64,000 bases of DNA from Vampirovibrionales bacterium (GTDB lineage: Bacteria > Cyanobacteriota > Vampirovibrionia > Vampirovibrionales > Vampirovibrionaceae), in assembly GCA_029866025.1 (NCBI GenBank), contig JARXAD010000002.1, positions 361,688-425,687 on the forward strand. Direction: 5' to 3'. Shown here piece by piece: positions 42,585-51,543 of the stretch. A program made the translations under genes and the position numbers. Numbering within the stretch: position 1 is the stretch's first letter; each line of letters opens with the position of its first letter. A model generated the notes under the pieces. It was not told the DNA's origin and searched no databases. It saw only the letters and a program-made list of their open reading frames with translations.

Positions 42585-43694
42585 TTAGTGCTCAATGTAT
42601 TCCTTCAGGCGCTTGCTGCGGTTGGGGTGGCGCAACTTACGCAAGGCCTTGGCTTCAATCTGACGAATTCGCTCACGCGTCACACCAAACAATTGGCCTA
42701 CTTCTTCCAAAGTGCGCTGACGACCATCATCTAGCCCAAAGCGCAGGCGCAACACGTCACGCTCACGGGGAGAAATGCCAGCCAATACTTCGGTCAAATC
42801 TTCACGAAGCAATTCTTGGGCTACAGCGTTGGCAGGGGCTTCCGCTTCGCGGTCTTCAATAAAGTCACCCAAGCGAGAATCTTCTTCTTTCCCAATGGGG
42901 GTTTCTAAAGACAACGGCTCTTGAGCCACCTTGATGATTTCACGCAACTTGGCCACACTAATGGTCATGGCCAAGGCCAATTCTTCTTCCGTAGGCTTAC
43001 GGCTTAAGTCTTGGGCCAGTTTACGCGTTACTTTTTTCAGCTTGTTGATGGTTTCTACCATATGAACCGGGATACGGATGGTACGGGCTTGATCCGCAAT
43101 AGCGCGGGTGATGGCCTGACGGATCCACCACGTGGCATAGGTAGAGAACTTATAGCCACGTTCGTGATCAAATTTTTCGGCGGCCCTAATCAGCCCCAAG
43201 TTGCCTTCTTGAATGAGATCGAGGAACAACATGCCACGACCCACGTATTTTTTGGCAATACTCACCACCAACCGAAGGTTGGCTTGAACCAACTTGCGTT
43301 TGGCTTCAGCACCCTTAACACCCCCTTGAGCAATCAAGCGGGCCAGTTCAATTTCTTCTTGGGCGGTTAGCAAGCGTACCCGACCAATTTCCCGCAAATA
43401 CATGCGAACAGGGTCATCCACTGATGGATGGCCGGCTTCGGCATAATCCGGGTCATCGCCTTCAGCATTGTCTTCACGAATCGTCAATTGAGCAGGAGCG
43501 GCAACGGCGCCGCTATCGGCGTCCATTAAAATGGCGGTATCGGTTAGAAGGGTCCCTAAGTCGCCACTATCGCTGCCATCGCCCATCAGGCCAACAAGGC
43601 TATCGTCATCTTCCTGACCACGAGCTTCTTGCTTTTCCAGCATTTTAATAATGGCATCTTCATTGGAACTAGAGCGGCGTTTCTTGACAGTCAT
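42585..43694 (-). CDS. rpoD: Primary RNA polymerase sigma factor (RpoD/SigA)
   Basis: This is the housekeeping sigma factor, 369 residues from the chosen ATG. Region 1.2 has [20 protein letters not shown]; region 2 has [20 protein letters not shown], then the -10 recognition helix [18 protein letters not shown]; region 3 has [16 protein letters not shown]; and region 4 ends in the -35 helix-turn-helix [20 protein letters not shown]. Region 1.1 is short and acidic. The start at 43694 is preceded by GAGGAT about 10 bases upstream; the ten-residue extension to 43724 is unlikely. It follows dnaG by 80 bases on the same strand, the order known from macromolecular-synthesis operons. Confidence 0.97.
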   Translation of the reverse strand: MTVKKRRSSSNEDAIIKMLEKQEARGQEDDDSLVGLMGDGSDSGDLGTLLTDTAILMDADSGAVAAPAQLTIREDNAEGDDPDYAEAGHPSVDDPVRMYLREIGRVRLLTAQEEIELARLIAQGGVKGAEAKRKLVQANLRLVVSIAKKYVGRGMLFLDLIQEGNLGLIRAAEKFDHERGYKFSTYATWWIRQAITRAIADQARTIRIPVHMVETINKLKKVTRKLAQDLSRKPTEEELALAMTISVAKLREIIKVAQEPLSLETPIGKEEDSRLGDFIEDREAEAPANAVAQELLREDLTEVLAGISPRERDVLRLRFGLDDGRQRTLEEVGQLFGVTRERIRQIEAKALRKLRHPNRSKRLKEYIEH

Positions 43695-43774
43695 AGAACA
43701 GATATCCTCACAGAAGTTGAACAAAGTATGGTAATGGAAGCAATGGACAAAAGAAACCTAAATAGAAAAAACAG

Positions 43775-46105
43775 TTAGCATTCAGTTACACCCAAGGGGG
43801 CGGCTTGGGAAGAGGGGAGGGAAGCACGACCTTGATCCAAAAGAGTTGAACGAAACGCATATTGGGCTTCCAATAGGCCGCATTCATCCTCTGCTTTTAA
43901 GTGACGTACCGATTCGGTAAGAGTTGCCAGTTGACCTTGACGAGAAAGGGTTCGATGCGCGGCAACCATCCGATTGAGCTGTTGCAACGCCTCTTTGGAC
44001 TGTTTGGCTTTATCCCAGCCCAATAATTCGTTATGAGCCAGATGCTCATCCGCTTGTAATGCCAGGGTGGCATGCAACGAAGAGACCTGTTGCCACTGTT
44101 CGGCATGCTCCGCTGATAAGCCCTCTTGAGAACGTTGCTGCATGAGCACATCCGCCAGCGCTTCCAACGGATGGGCTGCTGTGGCCACAACAGTGCTGCC
44201 ATGGTGCAAGCAGTCTGCTAATTGCTTGGCAGCAGCGTCTTCAAAGGTGAGTGACGGTAAAAGGGTCATGAGTTCCTGACAGGTAGTGGGAGTCATCAAG
44301 CCCCAAAGAAGGATGGCTTGTTCTAAACGCTGGCGTTGCTCTGTTAAGGAAGCAATGAATCGCCGACTTGTGGTTGGTGCCACTTTCGTTGGGGTTGGTT
44401 CTGTTTGATTACTGGTTAAAGATCCCTCAATATGTGAAATTGCCTGAAAAGCTGAATCCATTTTTTGAACGGGCGTATTAGGGTGTTTAACACCGTAGGA
44501 TGGCTGGGTAGTCCAACGAGAGGAAAAGCCTGCTTTATTGGGTTTCCGAGCCAAAACTGGCTTTTTGTGAGCATTGCAAGAAACCTCCAAGTCCATGGGG
44601 TGCACTTGCAGCCGACGCGCATAGTGTTGAAGCCATTCTCTGTATTGAACGGGCTGCTGTATGGTTGCCAGCAGGGGGGCAATCGCTTCCACGGCAGCGG
44701 ATCGGCCTTCCACAGTGGCCAAAGAGCCCATTTTTTGAGACGCCTCTACAAGGGCCTGTTCCACGCGAAAGCGCAAGGCCGGCACCGGAGCGGTCTGAAC
44801 CCACTCACAAAAGGCATGTGCCCCAACTGCTTGCAAATAATCCGCCGGATCTTTCGGGGCTACGTCCCCTTCGACAGGGATTTGGAGGACAGACACTCGC
44901 AAGGGATTGGCAAGGGTGCGATTAAAAGTGTCCATTAGCTCTAAGGAGGATAAAGTGGCTCGAATCCCAGCCAAATCGCCATCAAAGCACAACACCACAT
45001 GTTCCACACCACAGCGCGTTAGCAGCCGTGCATGGTCCTCCGTCAGGGCGGTGCCACAAACGCCCACGGCATGGGTCACACCCGCCTGATGGGCCGCCAT
45101 GACATCAAAGTAGCCTTCCATGATCACCGCCGTAGCTTTCTGGCGCAAAGCGGTTTTAGCCACATCCAGCCCAAACAGCACGCGGCTCTTGTGATAAATG
45201 GGGGTTTCAGGAGAGTTCAGATACTTGGGGTCTTCTTCTGGCGCCCCATTAAAGGACAAAGCCCGCCCGCCAAAGGCAATCACACGGCCTTGATCATCGG
45301 CAATGGGCACCATAAGCCGGTTGCGAAACCGGTCGTAGGCTTTGGTGCTGCCTTCTTTTTGAGAGACCAGCCCCCCCAATACCAAATCCGACACAGGGAT
45401 TTCGCCACTTTGGGTTACGGCTGAAACCAAGGTTTCCCAGCCTGGCGGGGCATAGCCAATGCGAAATTGCTGCCGAATAGCGTCTGAGAGGTTGCGCTTT
45501 TCCAAATATTCTTTAACAAAAGCTCCTTGGGGCGTGGCCAATTGGGCTTGATACCACCGACACGTGCGGTCATGCAAGCTCCACAGGCGCTGGCGGTCTT
45601 CTTTGGCCTCCACAGCTGCTTGTTGTTGCTGGGCCACCACCTGCGGGTTGGCGGATCGGGCAATGGTAATACCTTGCTGTTCCGCTAGTTCGGTAACGAC
45701 TTGACCAAAGGTACGGTTCTCGATAGCCATGATGAACCCAAAGGCATCGCCCCCCGCCCCACAGCTAAAGCATTTGTAGATGTTTTTTTCGCGACTCACC
45801 GTCATGGACGGCTTTTTATCGGGGTGAAAGGGGCATAACCCCACATGATGCTTGCCCGACCGCTTGAGGGCTACGTGGCGAGACACCACTTCCACAATGT
45901 CCAACTGGCGCCGCACCTGTTCCACGGCCTCGGTAAAGGGTAAACCTTGGGCTGCTTTATCATTTGCTTGTGGCGTAAAGATGGCCGAAATGGGCTCGTG
46001 AGACGAGGACAGTGGTGGCAAGGAAGCAGACACAGCAGAGCCCTCTGGCGCTGCAGAGGTAGAAGCGGGGGGATTGGATAAAGAGGTGGTGTGTTCCAGG
46101 GTCAT
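43775..46105 (-). CDS. dnaG: DNA primase DnaG
   Basis: DnaG lays RNA primers for Okazaki fragments. Its CHC2 zinc finger is seen as CPFHPDKKPS (Cys91, His94) and KCFSC (Cys112, Cys115). The RNA polymerase core follows with EYLEKRNLSDAIRQQFRIGY and VIAFGGRAL, and the TOPRIM metal sites appear as MEGYFDVMAAHQAG and VVLCFDGDLAG. At 776 residues it is longer than the typical 580-660. The first 55 residues before the zinc finger are Ser/Pro-rich, and the C-terminal helicase-interaction part is long and diverged. rpoD lies next on the same strand. Confidence 0.95.
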   Translation of the reverse strand: MTLEHTTSLSNPPASTSAAPEGSAVSASLPPLSSSHEPISAIFTPQANDKAAQGLPFTEAVEQVRRQLDIVEVVSRHVALKRSGKHHVGLCPFHPDKKPSMTVSREKNIYKCFSCGAGGDAFGFIMAIENRTFGQVVTELAEQQGITIARSANPQVVAQQQQAAVEAKEDRQRLWSLHDRTCRWYQAQLATPQGAFVKEYLEKRNLSDAIRQQFRIGYAPPGWETLVSAVTQSGEIPVSDLVLGGLVSQKEGSTKAYDRFRNRLMVPIADDQGRVIAFGGRALSFNGAPEEDPKYLNSPETPIYHKSRVLFGLDVAKTALRQKATAVIMEGYFDVMAAHQAGVTHAVGVCGTALTEDHARLLTRCGVEHVVLCFDGDLAGIRATLSSLELMDTFNRTLANPLRVSVLQIPVEGDVAPKDPADYLQAVGAHAFCEWVQTAPVPALRFRVEQALVEASQKMGSLATVEGRSAAVEAIAPLLATIQQPVQYREWLQHYARRLQVHPMDLEVSCNAHKKPVLARKPNKAGFSSRWTTQPSYGVKHPNTPVQKMDSAFQAISHIEGSLTSNQTEPTPTKVAPTTSRRFIASLTEQRQRLEQAILLWGLMTPTTCQELMTLLPSLTFEDAAAKQLADCLHHGSTVVATAAHPLEALADVLMQQRSQEGLSAEHAEQWQQVSSLHATLALQADEHLAHNELLGWDKAKQSKEALQQLNRMVAAHRTLSRQGQLATLTESVRHLKAEDECGLLEAQYAFRSTLLDQGRASLPSSQAAPLGVTEC

Positions 46106-46421
46106 ATCACCCTAACAATCCTCAAAGGTGGCAATTGCCCATGGCTTAGGCGCATGGCGAAGCCCCTTATTGTAGCGCTTCCCCACCCCCTCGGATCGAT
46201 CCCTATTTGTAACATTTTGGCAACCAGCCAAGGCTGGATTAAAGATTTTCTAAAAAGGCTCTAGACTACCCCCATGGATGCGAGTGGCCATCTTCTAGCC
46301 CTTACACCATCTCCTCAAGTGCCCCACAATTAATAATTGTTTTTACTGGTGAAAATCATGCTTAAAAACTGCTAGGGTAATAAACAGAGCGGCTACTTAC
46401 TATCCACGGGAGATCTTTAAC
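46106..46421. other. Intergenic region upstream of dnaG
   Basis: The 316 bases contain the leader of dnaG (minus) and of a small plus-strand membrane peptide. An inverted repeat CCAGCC-AA-GGCTGG lies at 46224-46237, identical over 17 bases with one near 4753. No coding region is convincing here. Confidence 0.5.
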
Positions 46422-46523
46422 ATGGTTCAGCTACAAAATATTACGCTTTGTATGGTTTGTTTTCTTCTTGCCGTTGGGGTGACTGTTATGGCAATTTCTA
46501 CACTTATTACAGCCCTACGCTAA
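46422..46523 (+). CDS. 33-residue single-span membrane peptide
   Basis: An ATG preceded by GGGAG (about 10 bases upstream) opens a 33-codon frame that is almost one transmembrane helix: polar start VQLQN, hydrophobic stretch from about 7 to 31 and ALR at the end. It ends six bases before the convergent ctpA stop. Small membrane peptides of this type often tune larger membrane proteins or respond to stress, but nothing is known for this one. Its size makes it tentative. Confidence 0.4.
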   Translation: MVQLQNITLCMVCFLLAVGVTVMAISTLITALR

Positions 46524-46529
46524 CACGGC

Positions 46530-47975
46530 TTATCCCTTAGGTGCTACCAAGCTGCGGCTTTGCAGGTACTTCATGCTTTTACCGGCAATCCAGTCCTTCA
46601 TCACGCCCACGGCGGTATCCAGCTGTTTGTCTTTTTTGGCGGCAATGTCTTCTTGGGCAATGGCCACGGCTATATCGGGCACAATGCCGGTTTTGTTAAT
46701 ATCCGTATCGTTGGGCGTTAGGTAACGCTGGGTGGTTAAGTTTACGCCACTGCCGCCGGGCAGTTGGTTGATTTCTTGCACCAGGCCCTTGCCAAAGCTG
46801 GTTTGGCCCACCAAAATAGCGCGGTTGTTGTCTCGTAAGGCTCCACTGAGAATTTCGCTGGCGCTGGCGCTGCCTTTATCAATGAGCACCACCAAAGGCT
46901 GGCTCGTCAACAGGGTGTCATCCGCCGCTTGAATTTCTTTGTAGCCATCGCGATCCACGGTGCTAACGATAGCGGCCTCGCCATCCAAAAAGTAATCGGC
47001 AATGGTAATGGCGTTACTCAGCAACCCACCCGGATTCGAGCGCAAATCGAGGATAATGCCTTGCTTCTTTTTATCAGCCAGCAGGGCATTTTTTAACTCT
47101 TCGCTGGCATTGCTGCTTAAAAAGGTGGTCAGGCGAATGTAACCCATCTCTTTGGGAATCTCGGTTTTAAAGGGCGGGTTCAGCTCAATGGATTTTAGCT
47201 TGATTTCATCCCGCTCCACGCTGTACCACTTTTCTTCCACGGGGCGCTCGTCCACCGCTTCTTTTTCTTTCAGGCCAGTTTTCGCTGGATCCGCCGCCAA
47301 GGAGTCCATAGGGATAGTTTTAACCGTGGTAGCCGAGACGGCCACGGGTGGCTTCTCCGTCACAGTACTGGACAGCTTGTTTTCGGGGGTGATAGCGGCT
47401 TTGGCCTCGATGGGGCGCCGAATGAGCAACCGAACATAAGTGCCACGCTTGCCCCGAATAAGGTTGGCGGCATCTTTTACGTTCATGCCCTTGGCTTCCA
47501 CGTCATCAATTTTGATGATTTCGTCTTCACTTAGCAGGCCGGCCTTGGCGGCTGGGGTGTCATCCATAGGGGCAATAATCAGTAGCTTATTGCCTCGGTT
47601 GCCAATTTGAATGCCAATCCCATACAGGGTGGCCTTAATGGATTGGCCTTCTTCGTCAAAGGCTTCTGGGTCTAAAAAACGAGAGTAACGATCGTTGAGA
47701 CTGTTAAGCATGGTATCAATGGCCACATAGGCATCTTTATCGTCTTCCAGCACACCATCGTAGCGGTGGCGCCAAATGCGCCAGTCTTGCCCATTCTTAC
47801 TGTCATCCACAAAGCGGGCGTTTACCAGCTTCCACACATCATCGTACAAAGAAGCGGGCGTATGCGCCCAGGCAGGGCTGGTGGTTCCAAGGGTTAACAA
47901 TGCTCCCACAGTGACCAACAAAGCCAACAGGCCAGACACCATTTTTTTATTCAAAAGTCGAGAAATCATGGACAT
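46530..47975 (-). CDS. ctpA: C-terminal processing protease CtpA (S41)
   Basis: The 481-residue periplasmic serine protease trims C-terminal ends of exported proteins. The signal peptide (about 1-38, ending SPAWA) is followed by a PDZ domain (YGIGIQIGNRGNKLLI, AAKAGLLSEDEIIKIDD). The S41 catalytic domain has the nucleophile region LIDKGSASASEILSG (Ser near 369) and a lysine in GQTSFGKGLVQ (near 396). An unusual insertion of about 70 residues (about 200-265), rich in charged and Pro/Thr residues, separates PDZ and protease parts. Two possible ATGs (47975 and 47969) lie just after three tandem 11-base repeats in the leader. Confidence 0.93.
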   Translation of the reverse strand: MSMISRLLNKKMVSGLLALLVTVGALLTLGTTSPAWAHTPASLYDDVWKLVNARFVDDSKNGQDWRIWRHRYDGVLEDDKDAYVAIDTMLNSLNDRYSRFLDPEAFDEEGQSIKATLYGIGIQIGNRGNKLLIIAPMDDTPAAKAGLLSEDEIIKIDDVEAKGMNVKDAANLIRGKRGTYVRLLIRRPIEAKAAITPENKLSSTVTEKPPVAVSATTVKTIPMDSLAADPAKTGLKEKEAVDERPVEEKWYSVERDEIKLKSIELNPPFKTEIPKEMGYIRLTTFLSSNASEELKNALLADKKKQGIILDLRSNPGGLLSNAITIADYFLDGEAAIVSTVDRDGYKEIQAADDTLLTSQPLVVLIDKGSASASEILSGALRDNNRAILVGQTSFGKGLVQEINQLPGGSGVNLTTQRYLTPNDTDINKTGIVPDIAVAIAQEDIAAKKDKQLDTAVGVMKDWIAGKSMKYLQSRSLVAPKG

Positions 47976-47983
47976 TGTTCAAT

Positions 47984-48016
47984 CTACTTTCTGGCTACTT
48001 TCTGGCTACTTTCTGG
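47984..48016. repeat. Three tandem 11-base repeats in the ctpA leader
   Basis: CTACTTTCTGG is repeated three times without interruption, ending eight bases before the ctpA start codon. On the coding strand the unit reads CCAGAAAGTAG. Confidence 0.85.
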
Positions 48017-48093
48017 AGCGCACCCGCTCTGTTGGAGAATGATTTCATTATACCGAGATTCAGCCATTATAATGGGATCTCAATAATGAACCC

Positions 48094-48501
48094 TTAATAC
48101 CCCAGCCTTTGGCTGGTTTTACACACAATGCTTGCCAAGCGAATGCCGGTTTGGGCCGCATAGGTGTTCATCTGTTCGCACAAGGCGGGGGCCATCAGAT
48201 TGATTTCACTGGCGTAGGACCCATGGGACGCTTTGAGTTCCAGAGTCCACAAGGTTTCTGTCGGCTTGGAGTGGTAGGCATTAGTGTTAGGGTTGGGTTT
48301 TTCCACCAAGCCCAGGGCTTTTACATGGGGTTTATAGCTTTCCGGAATTAAGGTGTTCCACAAGCGGCACACCGCCAGTTCTGCTACTTTGTGATCCAAT
48401 CCCAAGGATTCACGCAACCCCGGTAACAGTTGCTCCACCGAAAACGGCTTGGGCTTGGGTTGGCGCCTTGGAATCCACCGAGAATCGTTTGAGGACGTCA
48501 T
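48094..48501 (-). CDS. DUF721/DciA-like protein
   Basis: The 135-residue protein fits the DUF721 group: LLPGLRESLGLDHKVAELAV and LWNTLIPESYKPHVKAL, followed by WTLELKASHGSYASEINLMA, a KH-like element. DciA proteins help load the replicative helicase in bacteria without DnaC/DnaI; whether this one does so is inferred from the family and from its place 10 bases after recF. The N-terminus is basic (RRQPKPKP). A CCAGCC-TTT-GGCTGG hairpin overlaps its 3' end. Confidence 0.75.
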   Translation of the reverse strand: MTSSNDSRWIPRRQPKPKPFSVEQLLPGLRESLGLDHKVAELAVCRLWNTLIPESYKPHVKALGLVEKPNPNTNAYHSKPTETLWTLELKASHGSYASEINLMAPALCEQMNTYAAQTGIRLASIVCKTSQRLGY

Positions 48502-48511
48502 CTATCTTCTC

Positions 48512-49807
48512 TTAAACCTGCGCTAACAAATTGGCGGGGAAAGGCTCCGTCAAATCAGCATCGCTTAACTCTTGCATCGACTGGCTTACGACTCCATCGG
48601 AAACATGATACACCTGCGTGGGGGTGATAGGCGTAACAGCGGGGTCTAAACCCTTGTCAAACAAACCTGAAGACAGGCTAGGCGTGGTAATAAACTGTTG
48701 TGATTGGGTTTGCAGCAATTGGGTTAAAAAACGCTGCCGCTTCGGATCCAGCTCTGCTAAAGCATCATCCAGCAGTAAAATGGGAGGTTCGGCGCAATGG
48801 GTTTGGAGTGTATTCAATTCTGCCAGCTTTAGGGCCAGCACTACACTGCGTTGTTGCCCTTGGCTACCATACATAGTAACCCACTGGTTTTTGACCATAA
48901 GGATAACATCATCCCGATGAGGGCCAATGAGACACTGCTGGCGTGCCAGCTCTGCGGCCATGGCAGCTGTTAAGGCTTGTTGGTACCGCTGTTGCCAAAA
49001 GGTTGGTGATTGCCAATCGTCTGGCAGGCCTTGTTGCCAAACCTTTGGTTGCTGAAGACCGGCCACCACCTCAGGATCAAAGCCCTCTCCAGCCAAACCA
49101 TACCCCAGGGTAAAGGGTTCTTGGGTCGAATCGCATAGCAATTCGTATTGGTGAGAGGCCACCGGACCACAGGCTTGCAAATAATGCAAGCGAGCCAACA
49201 ACACAGGGGCAGCGGCTTCCGCTAAGGTTTGATTCCACAAAGCCAGTTGCTCCATAGCAGACCCGCACGGCTGATGAGCCAATTGTTTCAGCAATTCGGC
49301 TTTTTGTTTGCGCACCGCTTGATACCGTTGCAAATGCTTAATTTGAGAAGAATCTCTCTGAGTAAGGGCAGTATCCACCCATTGACGCCGCAGGGCCGGT
49401 GCTTCTCGGGCAATGGCCGCATCTTCAGGAAAAAAACTGACGCTGGGTAACAACCCTACCAGCTGAGATCGTCCTTCCAGCGTTACACCATTGACTTGCA
49501 ATTTGGTTTGCAACCGATCCGACAGGGGATCGCGATGGAACACCCCTGTAATGTGAATGGGCGGGCGATTTGTGTCGTGAGAAGCCAACAGCGCCTCCAT
49601 AGATGCCGTGGTATGACCCCACTGAATCAGTTCTTTTTCGGAAGTAGCCCGATGAGAACGCCCCCGAGACAGTAAGGCAATCATTTCCAGCACATTGGTT
49701 TTGCCGTGGCCATTGTGACCCAGCAACAAATTGCGCCCACCGCTCGGCTCTAAAACCAAGTGGGTGAAGTTTCGCACATGCTCCAGTTTTAGAGACGCCA
49801 CATACAC
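48512..49807 (-). CDS. recF: Recombination mediator ATPase RecF
   Basis: RecF helps load RecA on gapped DNA via RecO/R. The protein (431 residues, versus about 360 usually) begins with a GTG (no ATG fits) and has Walker A GHNGHGKTN (30-38), the signature MYGSQGQQRSVVLALKLAEL and Walker B PILLLDDALAELDPKRQ. The C-terminal extension of about 45 residues is not typical. The gene lies close to dnaN and the candidate origin, as in many genomes. The DciA-like gene follows 10 bases later. Confidence 0.92.
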   Translation of the reverse strand: MYVASLKLEHVRNFTHLVLEPSGGRNLLLGHNGHGKTNVLEMIALLSRGRSHRATSEKELIQWGHTTASMEALLASHDTNRPPIHITGVFHRDPLSDRLQTKLQVNGVTLEGRSQLVGLLPSVSFFPEDAAIAREAPALRRQWVDTALTQRDSSQIKHLQRYQAVRKQKAELLKQLAHQPCGSAMEQLALWNQTLAEAAAPVLLARLHYLQACGPVASHQYELLCDSTQEPFTLGYGLAGEGFDPEVVAGLQQPKVWQQGLPDDWQSPTFWQQRYQQALTAAMAAELARQQCLIGPHRDDVILMVKNQWVTMYGSQGQQRSVVLALKLAELNTLQTHCAEPPILLLDDALAELDPKRQRFLTQLLQTQSQQFITTPSLSSGLFDKGLDPAVTPITPTQVYHVSDGVVSQSMQELSDADLTEPFPANLLAQV

Positions 49808-49995
49808 GAGTACAATTGCCTTTTCTCTGATGGATTAGAGATTTTCTTTGTTGGATTAGGGTCAGTATACCGTGGAGTGGGGTCTTTTTGAGGATGGCCC
49901 CTTCTAGGCCTCTTTGGTTTAAACTAAAGGGCGGTTAGACTAATTTTTTTGTATCAGCGTGTCTGTTTTTCCTTTTTGTTGAATGGCTAAAGCCT

Positions 49996-51489
49996 TTGCA
50001 TTCATCGTTTTCAGCTTCTTTATCCCTTTCTACACCCCTTCCTGAGTCAGCGGTTCAGACCTCATCGGGATGTCCTTTTTTGGCAGCAAAAGACACCGCC
50101 ACTCGCTTTTTAGGGGCCACCATTACCCCTCTGTTTAAAAACCCCATCCCCTTACATCCCAATCCCGAGCCGCCCACAACTCCATCAGGAACTTCCTTTT
50201 TACCCACAAGTTATGGCCCTTCATCGCTACAGAGGCCTTTGCCCAAAACCTTGGTGTTTGGCGTGCGACATCACTCTGCTCCCATTGATGTGCGTGAAAG
50301 ATTATCTCTGAGTGAAGCGGATTTAGAAGCGCTTCATCAAGCAATAACAGCTCACCCAAATTTATTGGGTTGTGCCGTACTCAACACCTGCAACCGAACG
50401 GAAATTTATACGGTGGTAACCGATGTTTCGGCAGGCTTAAATGCTTTAGTAACAATATTAAGCACCATTAAAGGGGTAGATTTACTGCCCTATCAGCCCT
50501 ATTGGTTTAGCTTGCTGGATGAAGATGCTGCCCATCACCTATTACGGGTAACCAGTGGGCTAGACAGTCTGATTATGGGCGAAGGTCAAATTCTCAATCA
50601 AGTTAAAGATACGTATCAGGCATCTCGGCAATGGAAAACCTGCCATCCTCATTTGGAACGCCTCTTTCAACGGGCACTCCAGGCGGGCAAACGGGTGCGC
50701 ACCGAAACGGGATTAGCCAAAAAAGACATTAGCATCAGCCACGCTGCATATGAGCGCTTAAAACAAGAGATGCCTGATTTTCTCCAAAAGCGCCTTACCC
50801 TGGTGGGGGGTGGGAAAATGGCTTCCTTGTTGCTACGAGCTTTACATCAAGCCTTGCCAGAGAGTAATCGCCATCGTGTAACACTGGTGAACCGTAGTCC
50901 ACTTCGTCTTAAAGAATTGTGCGATCAGTATGGATTTCAAGGGCAGGGTTGGGATGCCGTACCCAAACTCTTAACCCAAACCGATGTGCTGTTTGTAGCC
51001 ACGGGCGCGCCGCATGTGTTGCTGGAACCCGATGATTTTAAACACGCCACTCCTATGCTGGTTATGGACGTCTCGGTGCCACGCAACGTAGACCCCGCTG
51101 TGGGGGAGCTGCCCCACATTACGTTATTAAATACCGATGATTTGCGAAGCCAAAATCCCCTAGCCTTTAGCGAACAGCAAAGCGTGATGGAAGTGGCCGA
51201 AAGGATTTTGGACGATGAACTCACCCAATACCGTCAATGGTTGCAAAGCCAACAGGCTGGCCAAACCATTCATGCCTTGCGCCACCATATGGAAACCTTG
51301 CGTCAGGATTATCTGAGTGATTTAGCCACGGAAGACACCCGTCCCTTGGATCAAGCCTCTCGGCGCCTTGTTAATCGCCTATTTCACAATCCATTGGTAG
51401 CCTTGCGTAACGAAACCTGTCCTCAAAAATTGGAAACAAAGCTTCAAGTGTTGCAAGAGTTGTTTGGCCTCACCCCTGACGACTTTTAG
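49996..51489 (+). CDS. hemA: Glutamyl-tRNA reductase HemA
   Basis: HemA reduces glutamyl-tRNA(Glu) to glutamate-1-semialdehyde, the first step of C5 tetrapyrrole synthesis. Diagnostic stretches are VFGVRHHSAPIDVRERLSL, the catalytic-Cys region AVLNTCNRTEIY and SGLDSLIMGEGQILNQVKD, then the NADPH-binding LVGGGKMASLLLRAL. The core starts near residue 85: the TTG start at 49996 implies an extra Ser/Thr/Pro-rich N-terminal extension, which is unusual. A later start (for example the TTG near 50250 before VFGV) would give a standard-length enzyme; no good ribosome binding site decides. It is followed after 54 bases by hemC. Confidence 0.93.
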   Translation: MHSSFSASLSLSTPLPESAVQTSSGCPFLAAKDTATRFLGATITPLFKNPIPLHPNPEPPTTPSGTSFLPTSYGPSSLQRPLPKTLVFGVRHHSAPIDVRERLSLSEADLEALHQAITAHPNLLGCAVLNTCNRTEIYTVVTDVSAGLNALVTILSTIKGVDLLPYQPYWFSLLDEDAAHHLLRVTSGLDSLIMGEGQILNQVKDTYQASRQWKTCHPHLERLFQRALQAGKRVRTETGLAKKDISISHAAYERLKQEMPDFLQKRLTLVGGGKMASLLLRALHQALPESNRHRVTLVNRSPLRLKELCDQYGFQGQGWDAVPKLLTQTDVLFVATGAPHVLLEPDDFKHATPMLVMDVSVPRNVDPAVGELPHITLLNTDDLRSQNPLAFSEQQSVMEVAERILDDELTQYRQWLQSQQAGQTIHALRHHMETLRQDYLSDLATEDTRPLDQASRRLVNRLFHNPLVALRNETCPQKLETKLQVLQELFGLTPDDF

Positions 51490-51543
51490 ACTTACTGAAT
51501 AATTGTTTCTTCCACAGCCACTCGTGATCTACACTGAGAATGA

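Noticed and set aside
44465-44938. 157-codon plus-strand frame inside dnaG
   Set aside because: It lies fully antisense to a confidently identified gene and shows no protein-like pattern.
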